Source: Agromyces cavernae (GTDB lineage Bacteria > Actinomycetota > Actinomycetes > Actinomycetales > Microbacteriaceae). From it: a stretch of DNA of 64,000 nucleotides. Where the stretch lies: the NCBI RefSeq assembly GCF_021044935.1, contig NZ_JAJNMP010000001.1:1054001-1118000 (forward strand), in the 5' to 3' direction. Both the position numbers and the translations under genes were made by a program. This document shows positions 37,724 through 45,610 of this stretch, piece after piece. The first letter of the stretch is position 1, and each line of letters opens with the position of its first letter. The notes beneath the pieces are model-generated. The model saw only the letters and a program-made list of their open reading frames with translations, was not told the origin of the DNA and did no database searches.

Positions 37724-40700
37724 GTGGCTTCGGTTCAGCTTGATCCCGCACGTCTGGTGACCGACGGCGACAGCCTCTACGGCATCGCCAACTCGCTCAG
37801 CCAGGCGGTGCGCGCCTGCGAGTCCGCGCTCGGCTCGACCGGCGGCATGGCCGGCGACGAGGAGTCGGCCCAGGTCTTCGCGCAGGGCCAAGACGGCGAG
37901 CCCGGGTACGACCAGTACGCCGTCGACGTGCTCAAGGGCGCGCTCGGCATCGCGAACTCGCTCAAGGTCGTCGACGCCGCCCTCGGCAACTCCGCCCGCG
38001 CCTACGACGGCGCCCAACTCGTCGGCGCGTTCAAGCCGGCCTCGTCGTCGAGCTTCCCCGAGGCGACGGCGACCATCAGCGAGCCTTCGGCGAGCGTGCC
38101 GACCGCGCTCGGCAAGGGCCCCGAGACCCCGCTCGGCGAGTTCGGGGAGTTCCTCCAAGACGCGCTCGCCAAGCTCGGCGTCATGCTTCCCGACGCCGAC
38201 ACCGGCAAGCTCGGCAGCGCAGAGTCGGCGTGGAACACGCTCTCGGGCGACATCACCCGCATCCAGGGACAGGTCGACGCCGGGTTCACGAACGTGTCGG
38301 CGATGACGCTGCCGCAGCAGCAGAGCATGCTCTCGTGCCAGCGGTCGCTCTCGACCACCCTCGGCAAGGTCTCGGAATCGGCCTCGTCGATGGGCGGCTT
38401 CGCGCGCAGCATGATCGACTCGGTCAACAAGGCGTGGGAGGAGATCGGCTGGTTCATCGCCCAGATGGCCGTCGAGATCGCGATCGAGATCGGCCTCGGC
38501 GCGCTCCTCGGCGCCGTCACGTTCGGAGCCGGCGCGGCCGCGATGGCGCTGAAGATCGCCACCACGGTCATGCGCTGGGCGCTGAAGATCGCCGCACTCT
38601 GCAAGAAGCTGCGCGTGCTCGTCATGGCGGCCCTGCGCATGGCGCGGATCGCGATCCGAGCCGGTGCGATGGTCATCCGCGAGACGCTGTCGGCGGGACT
38701 CGCGAGCGCGATCACGACGGCGTCGTTCAACCAGGTCCGCGGCGCCCTCGACCCGAACTACCAGCCGCAGAACGTGCTCAACGCTGCGCTGTCGGCGGCC
38801 GCCGGCGGCGCCGCGGGCGGCGGCGCCTCGCGCGTCGGCGGTCGCCTCACCTCGAACGTGAACCCCGGCGCGTTGCAGCGGCTCACGCACATCGGCGTCG
38901 AGACCGGCGGCGGCGCGATCGACGGCCTCGTCAGCGGCGCGGCCGAGGCGGGACTCAACGGCACGCCGTTCAGCCCGCTGAGCTCGATGGCCGCCGGCGC
39001 GCTGCTCGGCGGTGCCCTCGCGGGTCGACCCGGCGGGAATGTCGGCGCGCCGAACGCGCCCACCGGGCCCGGTGGCAACGGGTCCGGCTCCAACGTCGAC
39101 GCCCCCGACCTCAGCGGCATCCCGGCCGGCGGCACCGGCACCGGCTCGTCGAACCAGGGCGGCGGCGCAGGCACGGTCGACGTCTCGAACGACGCGCCGA
39201 CCCCGGGTACCGGTGGCGCGAGCACGCAGAGCGGGGGCGGCACGTCGGTCGAGGTGCCGTCGGATGCCCCGACCCCCGGTTCCGGCGACGCCGGCACGCC
39301 GGCGGGCGGTGACGCATCGGGCATCGACCTGCCTTCGGCCGACGGGTCCAGCGGGCCCGACCTTCCGAGCACGCCGGATGCGCCGAGCGCACCGGACGCG
39401 GGCACGCCGGATGCGCCGAGTGCACCGGAGACGGGCACGCCGGATGCGCCGAGTGCACCGGAGACGGGCACGCCGGATGCGCCGAGCGCGCCGGAGGCGG
39501 GCACGCCGGATGCGCCGAGCGCGCCGGATGCGGGGACGCCGGATGCGCCGAGCGCGCCGGAGGCGGGCACGCCGGAGGCGGGGACGCCGGATGCGGGGAC
39601 GCCGGACGCGCCGGCCACGCCGGATGCGGGGACGCCGGATGCGCCGACCACGCCTGACGCGGACACTCCCGATGCTGCGAGCCCCGAGGCATCCGCGCCT
39701 GACGCTCCCGCCGCGCCCGAGGCGCCGGCCGCCGACGCACCGAACGGTCCCGACGCCGACGCGCCCGTCCCTGCGGCATCCGGTGCCGGTTCATCCAAGC
39801 CCGAATCCGACGCGACCGTGCCCGACGCCGATGTCGAACTGCCGGCCGACGGACTCGACGTCGCCAACGGTCCCGCAGCGGGCACGCTCGATGCCGAGTC
39901 GTCGGCCGACGCCGGTGACGGCTCGACCCCTGCCGAGGGCCCCCAGCCCGACGAGGTCGCCGCAGCGGGCAGTGCGGTTGCGGCCGCCGCCGGTGGTGCC
40001 GCACTGCTCGCGAAGCCCGGGCCGCTCGGTGCGAAGCCGTCGATGCCGAGCACGCCCTCCTCGCCGATCGCGCCCGCCTCGCCGAGCGCGGCCGATGCGA
40101 GCGTGCCTGCTGATCCGAGTGCTCCGGCTGATGCGAACGCGCCGGCCGACGCGAACGCGCCCACCGAGGCCGGCACCCCCGACGACGCCTCTGCCGCCGC
40201 CGACGGCAACGACGACGCGCCCGCGAGCACCCCCGACACGTCGGCGAACAACCGCACCGAGCGCACGCCGCAGGAGATCCTGGCGGCGCTCAATCAGATC
40301 AACCCCAACTACGACCCGAGTGATCCGTCGAACGGGTACGCCACGAACTGCGGCAACACCTCGGCGAACATGAACGACTTCTTCAACGGGTCGCCGAGCG
40401 CCGAGGCGCCCACCGGAACGCTCGACATCGACGAAATGGAGGCGCGCACGGGCAACCCGCAGACGCCGATGACGCCCGACCAGATCGAGGCGTCACTGCG
40501 GGCGCTCGGCCCGGGCTCCCACTGCGTGGTGGGCATCGACCGTTCACACGGCGACGGCCACTGGTTCAACGCCTACTTCGACGGCACGAACGTGTGGGTC
40601 GTCGACGCCCAGCCCGGCACGATGAGCCCATGGCCCCCGAATGAGCCTGACGCGACGACCTGGGACGCATCGATCCCGCCCGAGCACGTCGCACCCGCAG

Positions 40701-42214
40701 CGCCGACGACGTCGACGGCGTCGACGCCCGACGCGTCGACGCCCGATGCCTCGACCCCCGATGCCTCGGTGCCCGACGCTTCAACGCCCAAGACGAGCAC
40801 CCCGGCGACCCCCCAGCCTGCGATGTCCGGCGACCGCAGCACGAGCCCCGACGCGGAGCCGCCCCTCGAGGGCGCCGGCGACCCGGTTCTGTCGGGCGCC
40901 GAGAGCGGCCCCGGCTGGGAGCGGGTGCCCGATCGGACCCCCGAGAACCCGATCGACCCGAACTACGGCGACGTGCGGGCGCCGGGGGAGAGCGGCCACC
41001 TGGCCGACCCCTACGCTCACCCGGGCACGATTCCGACCGACATCGCGCACCTGATCTCCGACCCCGACGCGCCCTACGGCCGAGGCCCCGACGGTTCGCC
41101 GTTCACGCGCGAGGAATGGGAGTCCCGCTACACGAACGCCGATGGTCGGCCGATCTATCCCGGCAACGACGGCGGCACGCCCGGCTCGTTCGTGGAGTTC
41201 CACGACCTCGACGCGTTCATCGCGAACTACGGCGATCAACTCGACCGCATGGGCGGCCCTGCCGGGGACTTCCTCTCGTTCCCCGGCACCCCGTTCGAGC
41301 ACCGGGCGCTGCCGCCGAGCAATCTCAGCAGTCCCTACTTCACCTACGACCTCGGCAGCGCCATGCCGGCCGGCACGCGCATCGAGGTCTCCGAGATCGC
41401 ACCGGCGTTCGGTCGCGACGGCGGCGGACTGCAGGTCCGCATCCTCGACGCCGACGGCAACCCCATGTCGGTCGACGAACTCCTCGACCGAGGCATCCTG
41501 CGCCAGCCCGAAGCCGACGCGCCATCCCGTGCCGCAGCACCCGAGGGGCACGCCGAGCCGTCGGAGCCGATCGAGCCGCAGGCGGATCGCGGTCATCGGA
41601 CGCGCGGGTCGGCCCAGAGCATCGATGCGATGCTGGCCGAGCTCGATGCGGAGCTCGCGAGCCGTGGGATCGACTCGGACGCACCGATCCCCGACGACGT
41701 CCGTGCCGAGATCGAACGCGAGTCGCGGATCGAGGCGACCGGTGAGGGCTTGACCCCAGCCGGAAGCCTCTCGACACCGAACTCGCCCGAGACCGACGGG
41801 CTGAACGGCCCCGAACTCGCCCGTGAACTTCGCGACCTCACCCCGACGCCCGAGCTTCGTGTCATGGTCAACCAGGCTTCGCCCGGGCACGACCCGATCT
41901 ACACGAACGTGAGCGCGACGTCGTTGCAGGCCGATCACATCCACCCGCTCGTGCAGATCGTCGACATGCCGGGCTTCCGCGATCTCACGTGGCCGCAGAT
42001 GCTCGAGGTCGTGAACCTCGCCGACAACTTCGTCGGCCTCGAGGGGGGATCGAACTCCTCGAAGGGTGGACGCACGTTCGCCGAGTGGTTCGCGGCCGGC
42101 GGCCACCAGGGTCGAGCCCCGGTTCCGGCGCACGTCGCGGCTGCCTGGTCTCGCATCGGCGAGCAGGCTGAGGCGGCCGTGCAGGCGCACATCGACGAGC
42201 TGCTGCGCGGCTGA
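37724..42214 (+). CDS. type VII polymorphic toxin with papain-like, TNT and HNH domains
   Basis: A 1,496-residue effector starting at GTG after AAGGAAGGAACC. Residues 1-110 are a WXG100-like/ESX helical targeting domain; about 130-340 resemble the helical domain of CpnT-type proteins; 345-450 are Gly/Ala-rich. A decapeptide repeat (GTPDAPSAPE) fills about 548-650, then Pro/Ala-rich linker to about 845. Three toxin domains follow. (1) Papain-like fold toxin (about 846-1000): Cys876 in NCGN, His946 in GDGHWFNA, Asp961 in VVDAQPG. (2) TNT-type NAD glycohydrolase (about 1066-1262): YPGNDGG, LDRMG (Arg1175), EHRALP (Arg1194), GGGLQ (Gln1237). (3) HNH-like nuclease (about 1300-1496): ADHIHPL (Asp1404, His1405), Asn1435, NSSKG (Asn1444, Lys1447). 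Candidate immunity genes follow at 42271. Activities are inferred from motifs only. Confidence 0.9.
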   Translation: MASVQLDPARLVTDGDSLYGIANSLSQAVRACESALGSTGGMAGDEESAQVFAQGQDGEPGYDQYAVDVLKGALGIANSLKVVDAALGNSARAYDGAQLVGAFKPASSSSFPEATATISEPSASVPTALGKGPETPLGEFGEFLQDALAKLGVMLPDADTGKLGSAESAWNTLSGDITRIQGQVDAGFTNVSAMTLPQQQSMLSCQRSLSTTLGKVSESASSMGGFARSMIDSVNKAWEEIGWFIAQMAVEIAIEIGLGALLGAVTFGAGAAAMALKIATTVMRWALKIAALCKKLRVLVMAALRMARIAIRAGAMVIRETLSAGLASAITTASFNQVRGALDPNYQPQNVLNAALSAAAGGAAGGGASRVGGRLTSNVNPGALQRLTHIGVETGGGAIDGLVSGAAEAGLNGTPFSPLSSMAAGALLGGALAGRPGGNVGAPNAPTGPGGNGSGSNVDAPDLSGIPAGGTGTGSSNQGGGAGTVDVSNDAPTPGTGGASTQSGGGTSVEVPSDAPTPGSGDAGTPAGGDASGIDLPSADGSSGPDLPSTPDAPSAPDAGTPDAPSAPETGTPDAPSAPETGTPDAPSAPEAGTPDAPSAPDAGTPDAPSAPEAGTPEAGTPDAGTPDAPATPDAGTPDAPTTPDADTPDAASPEASAPDAPAAPEAPAADAPNGPDADAPVPAASGAGSSKPESDATVPDADVELPADGLDVANGPAAGTLDAESSADAGDGSTPAEGPQPDEVAAAGSAVAAAAGGAALLAKPGPLGAKPSMPSTPSSPIAPASPSAADASVPADPSAPADANAPADANAPTEAGTPDDASAAADGNDDAPASTPDTSANNRTERTPQEILAALNQINPNYDPSDPSNGYATNCGNTSANMNDFFNGSPSAEAPTGTLDIDEMEARTGNPQTPMTPDQIEASLRALGPGSHCVVGIDRSHGDGHWFNAYFDGTNVWVVDAQPGTMSPWPPNEPDATTWDASIPPEHVAPAAPTTSTASTPDASTPDASTPDASVPDASTPKTSTPATPQPAMSGDRSTSPDAEPPLEGAGDPVLSGAESGPGWERVPDRTPENPIDPNYGDVRAPGESGHLADPYAHPGTIPTDIAHLISDPDAPYGRGPDGSPFTREEWESRYTNADGRPIYPGNDGGTPGSFVEFHDLDAFIANYGDQLDRMGGPAGDFLSFPGTPFEHRALPPSNLSSPYFTYDLGSAMPAGTRIEVSEIAPAFGRDGGGLQVRILDADGNPMSVDELLDRGILRQPEADAPSRAAAPEGHAEPSEPIEPQADRGHRTRGSAQSIDAMLAELDAELASRGIDSDAPIPDDVRAEIERESRIEATGEGLTPAGSLSTPNSPETDGLNGPELARELRDLTPTPELRVMVNQASPGHDPIYTNVSATSLQADHIHPLVQIVDMPGFRDLTWPQMLEVVNLADNFVGLEGGSNSSKGGRTFAEWFAAGGHQGRAPVPAHVAAAWSRIGEQAEAAVQAHIDELLRG
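39370..39663 (+). repeat. 30-bp coding minisatellite in effector linker
   Basis: About nine imperfect copies of a 30-bp unit containing GGCACGCCGGATGCGCCGAG, encoding decapeptides such as GTPDAPSAPE and GTPDAPSAPD. Copy number is likely variable between strains. It is coding spacer, not a CRISPR. Confidence 0.85.
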
Positions 42215-42270
42215 CGCGAGAGCGACTCTGACATCATCGAGAGAGACCTTCGACCGGAACGGAACCCCAC

Positions 42271-42915
42271 GTGACCCTTCAGCTGAGCGAGTTCTCGAGG
42301 CAGATCGGCGCTGCTCTCGTCGCGGTCAACGCCGCCGACTCCCTCGTGACCCAGGCCGCCGCGGTGCTCGACCTGTTCGAGTCGCACTCCGCCGAGCTCG
42401 TCGACGGGTTCAGCATCCAGGCGGGGTGGGCTCCGTTCATGCTCGTCGAACGGGGCGAGGGGCGGTTCGACGTCGCGGCCCCCGACTTCGCCACGAAGAC
42501 GCCCGAGCACGTCGGCTGGGTCACCGACCTCACCCTCGCCCTCTGGGTGCTGAACGGGCAGGTCACGGTGGCCCGCGCGGTGCCCGATGCGGCGGCTCGA
42601 CCCATTCACTTCTCCGACTCGGTGCTCTGCTACCGAGGCATCGAGGGTGCCGAGCGACTCGTCATGAGCCGCACGTCGCGCCGAGACGCACCCGACGACT
42701 CCGGCTGGTACGTCGACGTCTTCCCGCAGCCCGACCAGCAGCGTGATCCCGCGGAGTTCGTGCGCTGGCCCGCCTACCAGACCCTCGGCATCAACAAGCA
42801 CATCGCGCGCGCGCTGGCGCTGCCCGAGGGCTACGGTGCAATCGTGAGCGAGTCGAGGATCGACGCGATCATCGAGCTCGAGGGCAACACCGTCGCGGTC
42901 CGCGGCCCGCTGTGA
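42271..42915 (+). CDS. putative immunity protein 1
   Basis: A 214-residue cytosolic protein directly after the toxin gene (56 bp gap) on the same strand. No signal peptide or membrane helix. The second half, MSRTSRRDAPDDSGWYVDVF to about ALALPEGYGAIVSE, has the pattern DSGW...LPxGxA seen in Imm33/DUF2185-type immunity domains, but I am not sure of this. Position makes it the strongest candidate for neutralising one of the three toxin domains. It overlaps the next gene by 4 bp (GTGA). Confidence 0.6.
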   Translation: MTLQLSEFSRQIGAALVAVNAADSLVTQAAAVLDLFESHSAELVDGFSIQAGWAPFMLVERGEGRFDVAAPDFATKTPEHVGWVTDLTLALWVLNGQVTVARAVPDAAARPIHFSDSVLCYRGIEGAERLVMSRTSRRDAPDDSGWYVDVFPQPDQQRDPAEFVRWPAYQTLGINKHIARALALPEGYGAIVSESRIDAIIELEGNTVAVRGPL

Positions 42916-43427
42916 GCATCGACCAGGGCGCACACGACCCCGGCGCCGATGCCGCGCTCGTCGAGTTCGCGGCGAAAGGCCGGATGACCCTCTTCCCCGC
43001 GAACGACGCGATGCTGCGGATCGGTGACCTGGAGCAGCTCTACGAGCTGCGAGAGCGCGATGGTCGATTCGAGCTGACGTTGCAGCAGGGAGGCGCCGCT
43101 CCCCGGTTGCTGATGTCGAGCACGTCGCTCGCGGCAGTGCGCCGATACCTCCTGCGCTCGATCGGCGTGACGGTGCGGGCGACGCTGGGGATGCGACGCG
43201 TTGCGCTGCCGTTCGATCGCACAGCCCTACCCGATGGATTCGTGCTCCGCGACGATGCCGAGCTCGCCTGGTCTGAGCAGGGCGACGCGGTCTCGGCTCG
43301 ATTTCGTGCCGGCTCCGCGGGCGAACGCGACGCAGTGCAGTTCGCCCGGTACGCCGATGCGTCCGAGCGCACGCTCATCGACGCGTTGCTCGATGCCGAC
43401 GGGGGCTCGATGTTCCCGACCGCGTGA
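42912..43427 (+). CDS. putative immunity protein 2
   Basis: A 171-residue cytosolic protein, translationally coupled to the preceding gene. A block LYELRERDGRFELTLQQGGA followed by AAVRRYLLRSIG aligns by eye with EIRALDGGFELATLDYGRAA and AGIARLLLEYVD in the divergent gene at 43434, so the two are likely paralogues or share a domain. I do not recognise a named family. Likely immunity to another domain of the effector, judged by position. Confidence 0.55.
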   Translation: MSIDQGAHDPGADAALVEFAAKGRMTLFPANDAMLRIGDLEQLYELRERDGRFELTLQQGGAAPRLLMSSTSLAAVRRYLLRSIGVTVRATLGMRRVALPFDRTALPDGFVLRDDAELAWSEQGDAVSARFRAGSAGERDAVQFARYADASERTLIDALLDADGGSMFPTA

Positions 43428-43433
43428 CAACTG

Positions 43434-44057
43434 CTACGCGAGTTCGATGCGCTCGAGCGCGCCGGCGACCACGAGGTCGCGGATGCCGCGGAAGTCCTCG
43501 GCGAGGGCGAATCGCAGCGCACCACCGGGCTGACCGAACCACGGCTGCACGAGATCGGCGCGCACGAGCACGTCGCCCGACGTGACGAACCGATAGAGTT
43601 CGGCCCCGTCGACGAGGGCGGTGGGCGGCAGCGCGCGCGCTTCGACCGACGTGCCGGCCGGGAAGAGCAGCACGCCGTCGAGCGCGCCGATGCGGTCGAG
43701 CGCGAGTTGCGGGGGCAGTGTGATGAGCAGGGTCCCGCCGGCGAGACGCTCTCGGAGCTCGGCGTAGTGCCCGGCCGCCGCCGCCGCGAGCTGTTCGAAC
43801 TCCGCGAGGGGCATCGCACGGGGGGCGGGCAGCGGTCGATCGACGTACTCGAGCAGCAGGCGGGCGATGCCGGCCTCGGTGTCGTCGCGGGCGAGGGGCG
43901 CCGCGCGCCCGTAGTCGAGCGTCGCGAGCTCGAAGCCGCCGTCGAGCGCGCGGATCTCGAGTGCACCCTCGACCGGTTGCACGTCGTCACCGGGGAGGAT
44001 CACCGCGGCGCGGAGGATGCCGCGCGCGTCGAGCTGCTGCCGGAGTTCGTCGAACAT
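43434..44057 (-). CDS. putative immunity protein 3, divergent paralogue
   Basis: A 207-residue protein convergent with immunity protein 2 (6 bp between stops). The N-terminal half resembles immunity protein 2 (see above); the second half (LDGVLLFPAGTSVEARALPP, DVLVRADLVQPWFGQPGGALRF) repeats a similar strand-helix pattern, so it may be a two-domain version. The ATG at 44057 is 7 bases after a minus-strand TACGCT box, indicating a leaderless transcript that would fire from the same intergenic region as the 44218 operon. Confidence 0.55.
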   Translation of the reverse strand: MFDELRQQLDARGILRAAVILPGDDVQPVEGALEIRALDGGFELATLDYGRAAPLARDDTEAGIARLLLEYVDRPLPAPRAMPLAEFEQLAAAAAGHYAELRERLAGGTLLITLPPQLALDRIGALDGVLLFPAGTSVEARALPPTALVDGAELYRFVTSGDVLVRADLVQPWFGQPGGALRFALAEDFRGIRDLVVAGALERIELA

Positions 44058-44064
44058 GCCGTCC

Positions 44065-44070
44065 AGCGTA
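44065..44070 (-). promoter_or_regulatory. -10 element (TACGCT) for divergent immunity gene
   Basis: On the minus strand TACGCT ends 7 bases before the ATG at 44057. It lies 34 bases beyond CTGCCC of the palindrome at 44102-44121, one helical turn more than the 24 bases seen on the plus strand. Confidence 0.45.
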
Positions 44071-44101
44071 TCCGTTCGCGGTGGGCGGCGACCGGCGCGG
44101 G

Positions 44102-44179
44102 CATGGGCAGCGCTGCCCATGTCGCCGGGCCGCATGGGGAGTGCTCCCCGGCGCCCGGAACGGTGCGACCCGATAGGAT
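44102..44179 (+). promoter_or_regulatory. double palindromic operator and promoter
   Basis: Two palindromes with centres 31 bp apart (three helical turns): CATGGGCAGCGCTGCCCATG (44102-44121, perfect) and ATGGGGAG-TG-CTCCCC (44134-44149). CTCCCC is followed after 24 bases by TAGGAT (44174-44179), the same arrangement as before the WXG100 operon at 36318. The region serves both the 44218 gene and the divergent 43434 gene. Confidence 0.72.
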
Positions 44180-44217
44180 TCCGCGGGTACCGAGACTCTC
44201 GAAAGGGGCGCCCTCCG

Positions 44218-44502
44218 ATGGCCGCGATCGACATCCAACGACTCACCGAGGTCGGAACCGCGTACTTCGCGAAGCTCACCCCCGACACCCGGCTGAACGT
44301 CGTCGAGCTCGCAGACGATGCAGGCGTGTGCATCGTGCACGCGATCCGCGGCGGGGGCAAGATCTACGTCGCGCCCGACGAGTCGGTGCTCTTCGTCGGT
44401 TCCGCCGTCAACTTCGAGGCAGGTCTCGGTGCGTTCCTCGACGGCGTGCGCACGCCGCCCGAGAAGTTCGTGATCGACGGCGCGGCCGGGCAACCCGAAT
44501 GA
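44218..44502 (+). CDS. small protein, candidate type VII accessory or immunity
   Basis: A 94-residue soluble protein of mixed alpha/beta character (RLNVVELADDAGVCIVHAI, KIYVAPDESVLFVGSAVNF, AFLDGVRTPPEKFV). No family recognised. It is transcribed from the double-palindrome promoter shared in style with the WXG100 operon, so it is probably part of the same regulon. RBS AAAGGGG lies upstream; the stop overlaps the next ATG (ATGA). Confidence 0.6.
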   Translation: MAAIDIQRLTEVGTAYFAKLTPDTRLNVVELADDAGVCIVHAIRGGGKIYVAPDESVLFVGSAVNFEAGLGAFLDGVRTPPEKFVIDGAAGQPE

Positions 44503-44831
44503 CGAGCGACGCCCTCGCCTCGCGCTGCGACGAGCTGCGCCAACCCGTGCTCGACCTCGTCGAGACCGGCATCCTCGCGACCATGAAGCCGTCGGCGGTG
44601 CCGCAGCTCGCCGAGCGCATCGAGGCGGTGCGGGCGGTGCTCGCCGCCGGTACGGCCGGCATCGCGGAGCCCGCCTACCTCGACTGGCATCCGGTCGCGG
44701 TCGCGACGCTGCATCGAATGGATGCCGCTGCACGAGCCGGCGACGCTGCCGGTGCGTGGGCGCTCTTCAAGGACCCGAACATCGGCTTCAACGCGCTCGG
44801 CGAGGCCTGCCAGGGCGTTCCCGGCTGGTGA
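44499..44831 (+). CDS. small helical protein, unknown
   Basis: A 110-residue mostly helical protein, coupled to the preceding gene by a 4-bp overlap. Notable segment DWHPVAVATLHRMDAAARAGDAAGAWALFKDPNIGFNALGEACQGVPGW; a single Cys and His but no CXXCH, so no haem site. No family recognised. Likely an accessory or immunity component by position. Confidence 0.55.
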   Translation: MTSDALASRCDELRQPVLDLVETGILATMKPSAVPQLAERIEAVRAVLAAGTAGIAEPAYLDWHPVAVATLHRMDAAARAGDAAGAWALFKDPNIGFNALGEACQGVPGW

Positions 44832-44860
44832 GCCGCCGCACGCGCCGCCGCCCGTTGCGG

Positions 44861-45607
44861 TCAGCGCGCCTCGGCGGGCCACTCCGGGTCGAGCTGCGGA
44901 GCCTTCCATCTGAGGCTGTCGAGCGGCGACTCGTGCAGGATCGCGGGGATGTCGTGTGCGGCCGCTGCGGCGAACAGGGCCCCCACGACATCCTGGGTCG
45001 ACTGCTCTGAGAGCACAGCGTCGAGCAGCAGCGGCAGCACGCCACGGCGGGAGCCGTCGGGCCACCGGCCGTACAGCGTGATGCGTCTCGCCGCCGCGGG
45101 TGAGGCGCAGCGTCGCCGCAGCGACTCGCCGTCGCGGACCGCGAGCTCGCAGAGCACCGTCCCATTGCCGGCCTTGAGGGCGAGCCGCCCGAACCAGCCG
45201 TAGATCGGCACCGAGCGTAGTCGGTTCGTTCGGGGGCGATCGTTGAGCACCGCGACGAAGACGAGCTCGTGCCACTCGATCTCGGGTGCACCGGCGAGGG
45301 TGAGGCCGCGCTCGGTGATCGTGCATGCCGATGCCGAGTCACCCACGAGCAAGAGGAGCATGCGCCGGCGCAGCACGCTCGTCACCACGAGGCCCGCGGA
45401 TGCCACGGCGAACACGGCGACGAGCGTGATCGTGAACCACGACCCGAAGCCCGTCGCGCCCATCGCCCAGATGCCGACGAGCGACACGAGGAAGAGCAGC
45501 ACGCCGACGACGATGAATCCCGAGTTCCATCTCCCGGCGGTCTGCACCTTCGCAAGGTCGAGCGGCACCTCGGAGCGGGCAGGCTCACCCGTGGGAACGA
45601 CCTCCAC
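44861..45607 (-). CDS. membrane protein, unknown (two helices)
   Basis: A 248-residue protein. Two membrane helices at about 29-50 (SGFIVVGVLLFLVSLVGIW) and 56-80 (FTITLVAVFAVASAGLVVTSVL) are followed by a soluble part with strand-rich character (ACTITERGLTLAGAPEIEWHELVFVAVL), reminiscent of a PH-like membrane domain, though I cannot confirm it. It forms a unit with the gene at 45611 (3 bp between them). Convergent with the 44218 operon. Confidence 0.65.
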   Translation of the reverse strand: MEVVPTGEPARSEVPLDLAKVQTAGRWNSGFIVVGVLLFLVSLVGIWAMGATGFGSWFTITLVAVFAVASAGLVVTSVLRRRMLLLLVGDSASACTITERGLTLAGAPEIEWHELVFVAVLNDRPRTNRLRSVPIYGWFGRLALKAGNGTVLCELAVRDGESLRRRCASPAAARRITLYGRWPDGSRRGVLPLLLDAVLSEQSTQDVVGALFAAAAAHDIPAILHESPLDSLRWKAPQLDPEWPAEAR

Positions 45608-45610
45608 GGG

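Noticed and set aside
39370..39663. Regular 30-bp repeats, considered as a CRISPR array
   Set aside because: There are no unique spacers; copies are contiguous and in frame within a coding sequence.
38758..40293. Antisense 511-codon Gly/Ala/Ser-rich frame over the toxin linker, resembling a PE-PGRS-like protein
   Set aside because: Its composition is the reverse complement of the Pro/Ala repeat; the sense frame is continuous with conserved domains on both sides.
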